Part shown: positions 55,075 through 63,962 of the stretch, in pieces
Layout of the letters: every line of letters begins with the position of its first letter
Numbering within the stretch: the first letter of the stretch is position 1
Source of the DNA: Paraburkholderia sp. DHOC27
GTDB lineage: Bacteria; Pseudomonadota; Gammaproteobacteria; Burkholderiales; Burkholderiaceae
Direction: 5' to 3'
Assembly (NCBI RefSeq): GCF_003429005.1
Contig: NZ_QVQV01000001.1
Span: 186,001-250,000 of the forward strand
Length of the DNA: 64,000 nt
Notes under the pieces: generated by a model
Databases searched by the model: none
What the model was told of the DNA's origin: nothing
The model's input: the letters and a program-made list of their open reading frames with translations, nothing else
Translations under genes and position numbers: made by a program

Positions 55075-56988
55075 TCACGATGGGTTTGGAATGTAGAGCG
55101 GCATGGCCTCTTCCCACAGCGTATCGGTGATCGGATGTTGGTCGCTGCCGTCCGCGTTCATCACCCAGTTCTGGCCGTCAGGCTGGAAACTGTTGTCGTA
55201 GAGCGCGAGTTCGTCGCGGAAGCCATACACACCCGAGCTATATGCAATGCGGCCGTCGTAGGTCCACACGGCATGTCCCTGGTTGGCGCCCGGCGTCGTC
55301 AGACGCGTCAGGCCCGTGCCATCCGGATGAATCGTGTACACGTCGTAGTGGAATTTGTTCGGGTCGGTCGGGTTGATCTCCTTGCGCGTGAAGACGATCT
55401 TGCTGCCATCCGGCGACCAGCCCGGCAGGTTGTCCGGATCGGTGGTCAACTCGGTCGTCGTGCGTGTGTCGAGATCGAGTATACGCAGACCCTGGACCTT
55501 CGGACTCCACACGCGGTAGACGATCTTCTTGCCGTCCGGCGAATAACTCGGGAAGCCAGCGTTGATCGAACCATCGGTCAGCACTTCCGGATGACCATTC
55601 ATGCTGCCATCGGTCTTGATCCGCTCAATGCGGCCGGGGCCCGCACCGCGCGTGAAGAACCAGTCACCCACACCGAACGCCACCCACTGACGATCCGGCG
55701 ACCACGTCGGCTGGAATGCACCCGCCAGGCCCTTCTTGATCATGTCCGGCGCGAGGCCGCTGTTCTCCGGATCGTAGATGCGCGTATAGCCCGTGAAATC
55801 CGGATTCATGATCGCGATGGACGAGTTGATCGCCTTCTCCGTGTAAACGAGTTGCTTGCGATCCAGCGACAGTTGCGGGAACACGTCGATGTAGCGGTAA
55901 TTCCAGTCCGGCTCGAAACTGTAGAGCGGTGTGCCGTTGGCGTGCGCCGGGCGCATCGTGATCTTTTCGTAGACCATTTTCGTGCCGTCCGCCGAATAGC
56001 GCGGCGAACGAATGCCCGAGTTGGCCGTCGAGCGGAACGTGCCTGCCGTGGTGTACAAGCCTTCCGTGTCGCCGCCCTTCACGTGATACGCGACATTCGT
56101 CGCACTCAGGTATTGCGGAAACACCTTGAAACCCGGCGTGGACGTGAGGCTCGAACGCTCGAGCGTGGACACATCCACGGAAACGATTTGCGAACTCACC
56201 TGATTGATACCTTCGGGGCGGTGCGCGCCCCACGTCGACTCCACGGGCGTTTCGTAAAACACCACGTGCTTGCCATCAGGCGACCACGCAGGCGAGCCCT
56301 CGTCAAAGCCAGGGTTGCTGGCAATCTTCTTCCAGCCCGAGCCATTCGGGCGAATGATGTAGATGCTGCTTTCCTGCGTGCGCTCCCAACCCACCGGCAG
56401 ATTGTGACCGCGCCAGTCGGAACCCGTGTCGGAGGAAAGCACGAGCCACTTGCCATCCGGCGACCACGACGGCCTGAAATAGCTATGCGGTTTGCTCGGA
56501 TCGAACGGGATCGCACCGGTCACGTTTTTCAGCGCGCCCGTTTTGATGTTCAGCGTCCACACGTTGACCGTGTCCCAGCTCTTTTCGCCTTTGCGCGACG
56601 ACACGAACGCAATCACGTTCGAATCGGTGGGTGAGAAAACCGCGGCATCCGATACGCCCACATGATCGGTCAAACGCTGCAGGTCGGTGCCATCCACTTT
56701 CACGCGATAGAGATTCGACTGACCGAGCCCGTCGCGTTCCGACGTGAATACGATCCACTGCCCGTCTTTCGAAAACGAGGCGTGATAGTCGAATCCATCG
56801 GTGGGCAGCAGACGGTGCTCATCACTGCCGTCCGCATTGGAGACGTACAGCTCGGATGTCACGGGTCCCACGCGATCGAGCAGCATGGTGCCTTTGGTCG
56901 CCGCGCCGGCGCCGGCTGGAACGAGTGTCCAGACCGCTCCGATGGCCACGCAAGCCAGGAGCTTTTGCAAAGACGTAGTCAAATACAC
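55075..56988 (-). CDS. Secreted PD40/TolB-like beta-propeller
   Basis: GTG at 56988 lies 9 bases after GGAGG, giving 637 residues with a Sec signal peptide ending AGAGA (about residue 29). At least eight PD40 units are visible, each with the W/Y-SPDGK-W/Hydrophobic-V core: FRPSWSPDGKWLVLSSD, SPAWSPDGKHVVFYE, QPTWSPDRQWVAFGVG, FPSYSPDGKKIVYRV, GWSPDGSKIVFTRK. It resembles TolB-type sensors or peptidase-linked propellers without the enzymatic part. It is monocistronic between two catabolic blocks; its ligand is unknown. Confidence 0.82.
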   Translation of the reverse strand: MYLTTSLQKLLACVAIGAVWTLVPAGAGAATKGTMLLDRVGPVTSELYVSNADGSDEHRLLPTDGFDYHASFSKDGQWIVFTSERDGLGQSNLYRVKVDGTDLQRLTDHVGVSDAAVFSPTDSNVIAFVSSRKGEKSWDTVNVWTLNIKTGALKNVTGAIPFDPSKPHSYFRPSWSPDGKWLVLSSDTGSDWRGHNLPVGWERTQESSIYIIRPNGSGWKKIASNPGFDEGSPAWSPDGKHVVFYETPVESTWGAHRPEGINQVSSQIVSVDVSTLERSSLTSTPGFKVFPQYLSATNVAYHVKGGDTEGLYTTAGTFRSTANSGIRSPRYSADGTKMVYEKITMRPAHANGTPLYSFEPDWNYRYIDVFPQLSLDRKQLVYTEKAINSSIAIMNPDFTGYTRIYDPENSGLAPDMIKKGLAGAFQPTWSPDRQWVAFGVGDWFFTRGAGPGRIERIKTDGSMNGHPEVLTDGSINAGFPSYSPDGKKIVYRVWSPKVQGLRILDLDTRTTTELTTDPDNLPGWSPDGSKIVFTRKEINPTDPNKFHYDVYTIHPDGTGLTRLTTPGANQGHAVWTYDGRIAYSSGVYGFRDELALYDNSFQPDGQNWVMNADGSDQHPITDTLWEEAMPLYIPNPS

Positions 56989-57119
56989 AGCTAGGTGCCT
57001 CCATTAATTATGCGTAGGTGAGCGGTTTCCACGCACCTCATCACTTAACCGCTCAACCGCTTATGCGTCACGCTTTTCGTCGACGCATGGTGTTTCCGTT
57101 CCTTACCGCGTGCGTCCTC

Positions 57120-58064
57120 TCAACCCAGACTACCCGTTACGTCATCGAACAGTTCATCCACCGACAAGCGGCGCGGAATGATCTTCTGATCGAGCGCCCA
57201 GTCGATTGCCAGCTGAATGCCCTTGCGGTTCTGTTCGAGTCCGATGGGCGGGAATATCGCGGGCACGCCGCCTTCGGTGAGCGCGCGGCTCTCCACGATC
57301 ATCCGGTACAGTTCGCGCACCACCTCGGGATGTCTCTTTGAAATGTCCGCGTGCACCACGAACATGTGATTGATCGGCACCACGCCTTCGCGTGCAAACC
57401 AGTCTTTCGCAGCGGCCTGCGCATCGGGCACCAGCGTGCGCACGCGCGGGTCTTTGGGCATGTCCTCGCCCAGCAAGGCCGCACTCAATTGACCTTCGAG
57501 CATCATTTGCGGAATGGACGAACCTGCGGGCAGACGCACACAGTTGTCCGGATCGTGATACTCGGAGAGATGGCCGTCACCAAGCGTCATCCACGTCACC
57601 TTGTCGAGATCGACGCCGTATTCGTGGCGCAGAATACCGCGAATCCAGAGCGCGGTTGTCTGCGTGTAGGTGCGCACGCCGACCTTCTTGCCTTCAATAT
57701 CTTTCGGATTGAGCGGCCCAAAGTCGACGTTGTAGCCTGCGCAGTGATGCTGGAAGCGTCCCGAGATCGGCGTGGGCAGCAGCACGTAGGGCTTGCCATA
57801 CGCCTTGGCCTGCAGGAAGGTGACGATTGCCAGTTCGCCCGCATCGAACTTGTTCTCGCGCACCATTGCCTTGAAGCCATTGTGCGCCGGCGTCGGTCCA
57901 CAATAGTCCAGATTGACGAGGTCCGAGCGCACGCGGCCATCTTTCATCGCCTTCGTGACGGGGTAGTCAGCAAGATTGGTGCGCAGCGTGGGAACCGCGG
58001 TTTGCGCCTGGGTTGAAGCCTCATTTGATACCTCAGTTGACGTGCTGCTTAGCGTGCTTGTCAT
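57120..58064 (-). CDS. 4,5-dihydroxyphthalate decarboxylase-like protein
   Basis: ATG at 58064 lies 8 bases after AAGGAG; a GTG at 58073 overlaps it. 314 residues, no signal peptide. The sequence has the solute-binding-protein type II fold used by 4,5-dihydroxyphthalate decarboxylases (pht5-like): FDAGELAIVTFLQAKAYGKPYVLLPTPISGRF, GPLNPKDIEGKKVGVRTYTQTTALWIRGIL, GLEQNRKGIQLAIDWALDQKIIPRRLSVDELF. It follows the ThDP enzyme gene by 29 bases in the same operon. It may decarboxylate an aromatic ortho-dicarboxylate; the substrate is not proved. Confidence 0.75.
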   Translation of the reverse strand: MTSTLSSTSTEVSNEASTQAQTAVPTLRTNLADYPVTKAMKDGRVRSDLVNLDYCGPTPAHNGFKAMVRENKFDAGELAIVTFLQAKAYGKPYVLLPTPISGRFQHHCAGYNVDFGPLNPKDIEGKKVGVRTYTQTTALWIRGILRHEYGVDLDKVTWMTLGDGHLSEYHDPDNCVRLPAGSSIPQMMLEGQLSAALLGEDMPKDPRVRTLVPDAQAAAKDWFAREGVVPINHMFVVHADISKRHPEVVRELYRMIVESRALTEGGVPAIFPPIGLEQNRKGIQLAIDWALDQKIIPRRLSVDELFDDVTGSLG

Positions 58065-58092
58065 GTAAGTCACTCCTTATGCTTGGATCGAA

Positions 58093-59637
58093 TCACAGTC
58101 TGACTTCGATGAGACATGGACCCGCCTCGTTGACCGAATCGGCCATCGCGCGATGGAACGCCTCGGCGCTTTCCACGGCAACGGCGGGTACACCCATGCT
58201 TTTTGCCATCGCCAGCCAGTCGATACGCGGACGGTCGATGTCGATCATCGCGAGCGCGCGCGCCCCAGGCGCACCCGCGCCCATGTTGGCGTACTCGGCC
58301 TTGAGAATCGCGTAGCTGTTGTTGGCAAAGATGATGGTCGTGATGTTCAGGCTCTCGCGAGCCTGCGTCCACAACGACTGGATCGTGTACATGGCGCTGC
58401 CGTCGCCCACCATGCAGAAGACGCGCCGCTCCGGACAGGCCAGCGCGGCACCGGTGGCAACCGGCGTGCCGTAGCCAATCGAGCCACCCATGTTGTTGAT
58501 CAGATCGTGCGGCGCGGCACCCACGGTCAAGCCCATCGTTTCGCGCCCCGTCGTCAGCGACTCGTCGACGAGAATCGCGTTTTCAGGCAGCGCGGCGGCG
58601 AGAGCCTGCGCAATCGTGGCCGGCGTCAGCGCGCCAGTGGGCGGCGGCGCGTCCGAACGCGGCTGAAGTGCGGCGTGCGTGTTGCCTGCGCCCAATGCTT
58701 CAACCAGCATTTCAAGGGCCGCCGCGCTGTCCTCGCCGGATTCGACCAGCGCATGAACACTCGTCCCTGGCGCCTTGAGTAAACTCGGTTTGTCAGGATA
58801 GCTGAAGAATGCGATAGGTTCGGTCGTCTCGACCGTAATGATGTGCTTGAACGCTCTCAGGTATTCGACGGCCAATCCCACCGCATAGGGAATCCGTTCC
58901 AGCGTCACGCGTCCCGCGCCCCGCTCTATGCGCGCGCTGAAGAATTGCGTCGCAATCCGGCAGCCGGTCGCCGCCTTGAGCTTGCCCGCCAGTTCGAGCG
59001 CGCGGCCGCGTGTGGCGCTGCCAGCCAGCACGATCAGCGCAGGCTCGCCCGAACGCAATACGCGTGCAATATGCTCGACACTGGCGGCATCCGGCAACTT
59101 CGCTTCCATGACCATACGCGGCGGCGCGATGGACTCGCCTGCGTCTTGCCACGATGTATCGCCGGGCAAAATAAGCGTGGCGATCTGCCCCGGCTTTTCA
59201 CTTGCCTTGCTCACCGCAGCGGCGACGTCCCATGCCACCGCACGCGGCGACTCCACGCGGCGCACCCAATGACTCAGCGGACGCGCGAGGCCTTCGATAT
59301 CCGACGTCAACGGCGGATCGTATTTCAGGTGCGCCGCCGAATGCTCGCCCACGATATTCACCATGCCCGACGAGGCCCGTTTGGCGTTGTGGATATTGGC
59401 GAGACCATTCGCAAGCCCCGGCCCGAGATGCAGCAGCGTCGAGGCCGGGCTCTGCTTCATCCGGTAGTAGCCGTCCGCAGCACCGGTGCACACGCCCTCG
59501 AACAGACACAGCACGCTACGCATGCGCGGGTTTTCGAGCGCCTTCAGAAAATGCATCTCGGAAGTGCCCGGGTTCGCGAAGCAGATGTCGACGCCTTGAT
59601 CGGTCAGCGTCTGAACCAGGCTTTCGGCGCCGTTCAT
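58093..59637 (-). CDS. ThDP-dependent acetolactate-synthase-like enzyme
   Basis: 514 residues. N-terminal ThDP pyrimidine-binding domain with the catalytic Glu in CLFEGVCTGAADGYYR, central Rossmann-like domain, and the pyrophosphate site GDGSAMYTIQSLWTQARESLNITTIIFANN (GDG-N27-NN). It belongs to the IlvB/benzoylformate-decarboxylase group and decarboxylates or carboligates a 2-oxo acid. Its start is next to the aldolase stop. In a ring-cleavage operon it could process the 2-oxo acid released by the aldolase. Confidence 0.88.
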   Translation of the reverse strand: MNGAESLVQTLTDQGVDICFANPGTSEMHFLKALENPRMRSVLCLFEGVCTGAADGYYRMKQSPASTLLHLGPGLANGLANIHNAKRASSGMVNIVGEHSAAHLKYDPPLTSDIEGLARPLSHWVRRVESPRAVAWDVAAAVSKASEKPGQIATLILPGDTSWQDAGESIAPPRMVMEAKLPDAASVEHIARVLRSGEPALIVLAGSATRGRALELAGKLKAATGCRIATQFFSARIERGAGRVTLERIPYAVGLAVEYLRAFKHIITVETTEPIAFFSYPDKPSLLKAPGTSVHALVESGEDSAAALEMLVEALGAGNTHAALQPRSDAPPPTGALTPATIAQALAAALPENAILVDESLTTGRETMGLTVGAAPHDLINNMGGSIGYGTPVATGAALACPERRVFCMVGDGSAMYTIQSLWTQARESLNITTIIFANNSYAILKAEYANMGAGAPGARALAMIDIDRPRIDWLAMAKSMGVPAVAVESAEAFHRAMADSVNEAGPCLIEVRL

Positions 59638-60492
59638 TTAATACCCCGCCATCTCACGTGCCATACCCACTACGCCGTAGCTCTTCAGCGGCGCGGAGAT
59701 CAGGAAGCGATAACCCTCTTCGAGCAGACGCTTGTGATTCTTGGCGTTGACATGGGGATTGCCCACCACGACGTTGTGTTTGTGGCACGTCTCGACGATC
59801 TGGCGCATGGCATCCGCCACGACCGGGTGCTCGTAATCGCGCGGATGCCCCAGTTGCTGACTCAGGTCGCCTTCGCCGATCAGGATGAAGCCGATGCCCG
59901 GCACGTTCGCCAGAATGTCATCGAGGTTTTCGATCGCCTCGGTGCTTTCGCACATCAGCCCCACCAGAATTTCGCCTTCGGGCGCGAGCGGCCACACGTC
60001 AGCCTTCTTGTAGTAATCGGCCATGCTCAAGCCCCAGTAACGCGCGGCGTTGGCCGGGCCGTCACCGCGAATTCCTTTAGGCTCGTACAGCGGTGCGCCC
60101 TTGGGCCGCGCGTAACGGCACGACGCCACCGCGTTATAAGCCTGCTCCACGGTCGACACGTGCGGCCACACCACGCCATACGCGCCGCGATCGAGCACCT
60201 GCTTCGCAAACGACTGGTTCATCTCGGCACCGTTGGCGGGAATCCGCGCAATCGGCGTAACACGCGGCGCCACCGAGCCGGCTTCGGCAATCTGCTTGCG
60301 GCTCAGCATGTACTGCAGCGCATCGCCGAGCGCCGCAACGTCGTACGGGTTATGTTCCATTTCGAAGATGAGGCCGTCGTAGGGCGCATCGCTCATCTCG
60401 ATGGCGTTCTGCTTGTCCAGTTTGGAAAACGCGGCGAACGCGGGCTTGCCGGATTCGAAAGCGCGAATGATGCTGTTCAGACGGGTGCTCAT
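59638..60492 (-). CDS. HpcH/HpaI aldolase family protein
   Basis: 284 residues. The metal-binding and catalytic stretches of class II pyruvate aldolases are recognisable: LIFEMEHNPYD, TPIARIPANGAEMNQSFAKQVLDRGAYGVVWPHV and LMCESTEAIENLDDIL. Family enzymes cleave 4-hydroxy-2-oxo acids to pyruvate and an aldehyde or keto acid, usually the last step of meta-cleavage pathways. The TTA stop touches the ThDP gene start, so the two are coupled. Confidence 0.87.
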   Translation of the reverse strand: MSTRLNSIIRAFESGKPAFAAFSKLDKQNAIEMSDAPYDGLIFEMEHNPYDVAALGDALQYMLSRKQIAEAGSVAPRVTPIARIPANGAEMNQSFAKQVLDRGAYGVVWPHVSTVEQAYNAVASCRYARPKGAPLYEPKGIRGDGPANAARYWGLSMADYYKKADVWPLAPEGEILVGLMCESTEAIENLDDILANVPGIGFILIGEGDLSQQLGHPRDYEHPVVADAMRQIVETCHKHNVVVGNPHVNAKNHKRLLEEGYRFLISAPLKSYGVVGMAREMAGY

Positions 60493-60552
60493 GATCGTTG
60501 TCTCTCGTGAAAAAAGAAGCTCAGTGCGTGCACAGGGTTGCGACAGTCCACA

Positions 60553-61539
60553 TCAATCAGCCGCTTTCCAGTACATGAATCCCATGCCTTCGCCGGTGCC
60601 CGCCGGCGTTCGCCAGCAGGGCACGTAATCCACCAGCGTCATGGCGGCGCCGGTTTCCTGCACCGCCTTCATCACGCTCACGTAGAGCTTGATTTCAGAG
60701 GTGCCCGACTGATACGAGCGGTCATCCACGGCGGCAAGGCCCTCGTAGTCGTAGTCGGCCAGCATCTTCATGATGCGGTGGTCGAACTCCTCGTCGTTGA
60801 CGAAGTGCGAGAGACCGCCCGAGGCGAAGATGCCCACCCGCACGTTTTCGGGCCACGCGGTGATGGCGTCGCGCAACACGCGGCCAAATTCGATGCAACG
60901 GGACATCGACGGCTGCGTGGGCGGGTAAAAGCAGTTCATGATGATCGGCACATGCGGCGGCGGGTTGTCGCCCATGATCTGGTGATACACGAAGCTGTAC
61001 GCGTGCGGCACCACGGGGTACTCGGGCAGCGGCTTCATCCAGACGTTATCGGGCCATGCGAACAGGTCGGTCAAATCGAAACCCACGCCCTGAAAATGAT
61101 CGATCAGATACCGCGCCAGCTTCGGATGGCATGCGTGCGTGACGTGATGATCGGGTGCATACACGGCACGTTGCGGCGGACCGTTATGCACTTCCTCACC
61201 GCTATAAATGGCAATGGCCGGCGAGAAATCGGTGAAGATCTCTTTTTGGTCTTTGCCAAGAATGATGGCGACATCAATCTCTGCATCACGGTAGGCGGCG
61301 GCCATGCTGTCGAGCGCGGTGCGGCAGCGCGCGGCACGTGCCGTGCGCTCTTCGAGTGTGAGAAACGGCTCGAATGCTGCGCCACGGTGCGCTTCCAGTT
61401 CGGGGTACGTCCACGTCCGGTTGCGGTACCAAAGTTCCGGATTGTTGCGGTCGCGTTCGCCGTTCTTGAGCCAGTCCTCGGGTGCCTGACCCAGCATGCC
61501 GCTATGCGGCACCGCCATCCCGAATACAATCTTCGCCAT
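60553..61539 (-). CDS. LigB-type (class III) extradiol ring-cleavage dioxygenase
   Basis: 328 residues. Recognisable are the N-terminal FGMAVPHSGMLG with a metal-ligand His, DVAIILGKDQKE, HHVTHACHPKLARYL, HVPIIMNCFYPP and FASGGLSHFV, all characteristic of the beta subunit of protocatechuate 4,5-dioxygenase and its gallate relatives. It is longer at the N-terminus than plain LigB. It opens an aromatic ring with vicinal hydroxyls. No separate LigA gene is nearby, so it may act alone. The substrate is probably a carboxylated di- or trihydroxybenzene. Confidence 0.85.
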   Translation of the reverse strand: MAKIVFGMAVPHSGMLGQAPEDWLKNGERDRNNPELWYRNRTWTYPELEAHRGAAFEPFLTLEERTARAARCRTALDSMAAAYRDAEIDVAIILGKDQKEIFTDFSPAIAIYSGEEVHNGPPQRAVYAPDHHVTHACHPKLARYLIDHFQGVGFDLTDLFAWPDNVWMKPLPEYPVVPHAYSFVYHQIMGDNPPPHVPIIMNCFYPPTQPSMSRCIEFGRVLRDAITAWPENVRVGIFASGGLSHFVNDEEFDHRIMKMLADYDYEGLAAVDDRSYQSGTSEIKLYVSVMKAVQETGAAMTLVDYVPCWRTPAGTGEGMGFMYWKAAD

Positions 61540-61630
61540 TTAGGATTTCTCAGTAAATTGATGTGTTTACGACAGGACTGCTTACGGATTGTTACTGTCC
61601 GATGCTACGTTTGCGTCAATGCTGCGACGA

Positions 61631-62911
61631 CTAGGCTCGCTTGAGAGAACCGTGTGCTTCAGTCACCTTGGGCGCCCACTCGGGACGGAACAGGGTCGCC
61701 GTGGCCAACGCGCCGACCAGCAGAAACACCAGGATCACCAGCATGGGCAATTCATAATTGCCGCTCACATGCAGCAACCAACCGGACAGACTCGCGGCCA
61801 CTCCCCCCGCAAGACTGGTGGCCACCTGTTGCACGCCAGTCACCAGACCGATGGCCTGTTTGGGGATGAGCGTCAGGCGCGACAGCACCAGGTTGTTGGC
61901 GGTGGCGAGACCGAGCAGCGACAGCGAGAGCACGTTCCAGAACAGCGCGACGTTGAGCGAATGTGCGTAGGCGCCGAGCAGAACCGTGCAGCCGCCTACA
62001 AACCCCGCGATCGTGAACGCCTTGCGCACGAAAATGGCGTTGCCGCCGCGGGCGATGATGCGATCCGCCGCCCAGCCTGCCAGCGCCGCGACAATCGCGA
62101 TACCGGCGAAGCTGAAGAAGGTGAAAAGACCCGAGCGCGAAATCGAAAGGTTGCGTTGCTCGACCAGGTAAGCCGGCATCCACGTCATGCAGAAAAACGT
62201 GAAATAGCCGTAGCAGAAGTTGGTGATCATGCCGCCCCATACCACCGGGCTCGCCAGGATGCTGCCGAGGCCCACCGTGCGTGCGCTGCGATTGGCCAGC
62301 GTGAGTTGCGCTTTGGACGGCAGATCGTTGCGCACCAGCAGCAGCCACGGCGCGAGCCAGATCATGCCGACGAGGCCAGTTGCGATGAACATCACCTGCC
62401 ACGAGTAATTCACGAGAAACCATGCACCCACCGGTGCGCCGAGCGCCGGACCAAACTTGTTGCCCATCGCGAGAATGCCCACCGCGAGACCATTCTGGCT
62501 TTCGCCGAAGTTGTTGCGAATCCAGCGGTAGCTCGCCGGAATCACAATGGCTTCCGCCATGCCGATGATCAGGCGCATGACGACGAGACTGGCCAGCGCC
62601 GTCACGGCACCCATCATCGCGGTGGCGAGGCACCACAGCGCAAAGCTGATGGCGTAGGGCCACTTCACGCCGTAACGGTCGGCGACCCAGCCCATCGGCA
62701 CCTGAAACAACCCGTACGACCAGAAGAACGCCGCGTTGATCCAGCCGCGATCCACGTCGGTGAGCGCAAAATGTCGAACGAAACCCGCGTCCGCCAGCGT
62801 CGAAGAGATGCTGGTGCGATCGACAAATGAAATCAGCACACCGATCGCAAGGAGCGCGAGAATCGCCCAGCGGCTCGCGGTCCCACGTCGTGCAGGTTGG
62901 GTTGTCTCCAT
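61631..62911 (-). CDS. MFS transporter, anion:cation symporter type
   Basis: 426 residues, twelve membrane segments. LISFVDRTSISSTLADAGF in helix 1, motif A MGWVADRYGVKWPY and ADRIIARGG. It closely resembles the MFS protein at 52345-53643. Its place between the dioxygenase and amidohydrolase genes makes uptake of the pathway substrate likely. Confidence 0.9.
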   Translation of the reverse strand: METTQPARRGTASRWAILALLAIGVLISFVDRTSISSTLADAGFVRHFALTDVDRGWINAAFFWSYGLFQVPMGWVADRYGVKWPYAISFALWCLATAMMGAVTALASLVVMRLIIGMAEAIVIPASYRWIRNNFGESQNGLAVGILAMGNKFGPALGAPVGAWFLVNYSWQVMFIATGLVGMIWLAPWLLLVRNDLPSKAQLTLANRSARTVGLGSILASPVVWGGMITNFCYGYFTFFCMTWMPAYLVEQRNLSISRSGLFTFFSFAGIAIVAALAGWAADRIIARGGNAIFVRKAFTIAGFVGGCTVLLGAYAHSLNVALFWNVLSLSLLGLATANNLVLSRLTLIPKQAIGLVTGVQQVATSLAGGVAASLSGWLLHVSGNYELPMLVILVFLLVGALATATLFRPEWAPKVTEAHGSLKRA

Positions 62912-62993
62912 CTGCCTGTGTCTCTTTAGATGTTGGTTCTGCAGGCCGGCTACGGGAAACTGCGTCAGTAGCCAGCCGGGTTACGACACAACC

Positions 62994-63842
62994 TCATGCC
63001 AGCGCCGGATACAGTTTCTGCGCGGTCTTGCCGAAAATCCACGCGCGATCCGCCTCACTCAAGCATGCCAAACCTGCCTGCGCGGTTGCAAGGATTTCCG
63101 GCAACGTGCCCGTGGAGGTCGGGTAATTCGAGCCCCATGCCATGCGCTGCGCGCCGAACGCTTCCACCACGCGCGGGAAAAACGTCTGCGCGCTCGCCTT
63201 CTCTTTCTTCACGTCGGCAAAAATGCGCGGCGTCAGCTTCAGGTAGATGTTCGTGAGCGGTGCCAGATCGAACAGGCCTTGCGCTGCCGCATACGGCGCG
63301 CCGTCCGACACCTCGGGACGACCCAGGTGATCGAGAATGATCGCGACATTCGGGAAGCGCTTCGCGAGCGCTGTGACCTGCGGCAAGCCGATCGGTCCCG
63401 TCTGGATGCACATGGGCAGGCCGAGTTCGCCGCACAGTTCCCACGCGGGAAACGAACGCGCGTCGTCCAGTTCGCTCGGATCGAATTCCTTGGTGCTGCC
63501 GCCCGTGAAGAGGCGCAGTCCTGCGAGACCGCGTCCCACCCACTCACGAATGCGTTGCGGTGCGTCGGCTTGCAGCACGTCCACGGAGCCCACGGCGACC
63601 AGACGGTCTGCGTATTTCGCGCAACCGTCCACCACGTAGCTGTTATCGAAGCCGTAGGTGGTCGATGAATGCACCACGGCGGCTTTCGCCACGCCGGCTT
63701 CATCCATTGCCGCGATCAGCGTCTCAACGGTGGTCGGACGCTCTTTCGACCAATCCGAGCGCTTGCCGAACAACGGTGCCGGTGGATAGCGCGTTTCGTC
63801 GTCCGAGATGATGTGCGGGTGAATATCAACGATGCTGGTCAT
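62994..63842 (-). CDS. Amidohydrolase-2 family protein (LigI-like)
   Basis: 282 residues of TIM-barrel amidohydrolase. It has the N-terminal metal-site HxH in IVDIHPHIIS, a second-strand ALHD-like site in IILDHLGRPEV, and the C-terminal strand MAWGSNYPTSTG. In that last motif the usual catalytic Asp (GSDYP) is Asn, so it is either a sub-type without that residue or not a standard hydrolase. In 4,5-cleavage pathways such enzymes hydrolyse 2-pyrone-4,6-dicarboxylate, which fits the LigB-type gene nearby. Confidence 0.85.
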   Translation of the reverse strand: MTSIVDIHPHIISDDETRYPPAPLFGKRSDWSKERPTTVETLIAAMDEAGVAKAAVVHSSTTYGFDNSYVVDGCAKYADRLVAVGSVDVLQADAPQRIREWVGRGLAGLRLFTGGSTKEFDPSELDDARSFPAWELCGELGLPMCIQTGPIGLPQVTALAKRFPNVAIILDHLGRPEVSDGAPYAAAQGLFDLAPLTNIYLKLTPRIFADVKKEKASAQTFFPRVVEAFGAQRMAWGSNYPTSTGTLPEILATAQAGLACLSEADRAWIFGKTAQKLYPALA

Positions 63843-63920
63843 AGTGCCTCTGTGCTGCTTCTATGAAAATTGCGTGGTGCGTTTCATTGCGCTTTGCTAT
63901 ACGCCGCTCGCGCTGGAATG

Positions 63921-63962
63921 ACTTGCCGCGTATTACTTGCCGCGTATTACTTGCCGCGTGCT
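63921..63962. repeat. 14-bp tandem repeat at a stop codon
   Basis: ACTTGCCGCGTATT is repeated at 63921-63934 and 63935-63948, with a partial third copy at 63949-63962. The last copy overlaps the 3' end of the gene that leaves the window, so the duplication copied its stop codon region. Confidence 0.8.
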
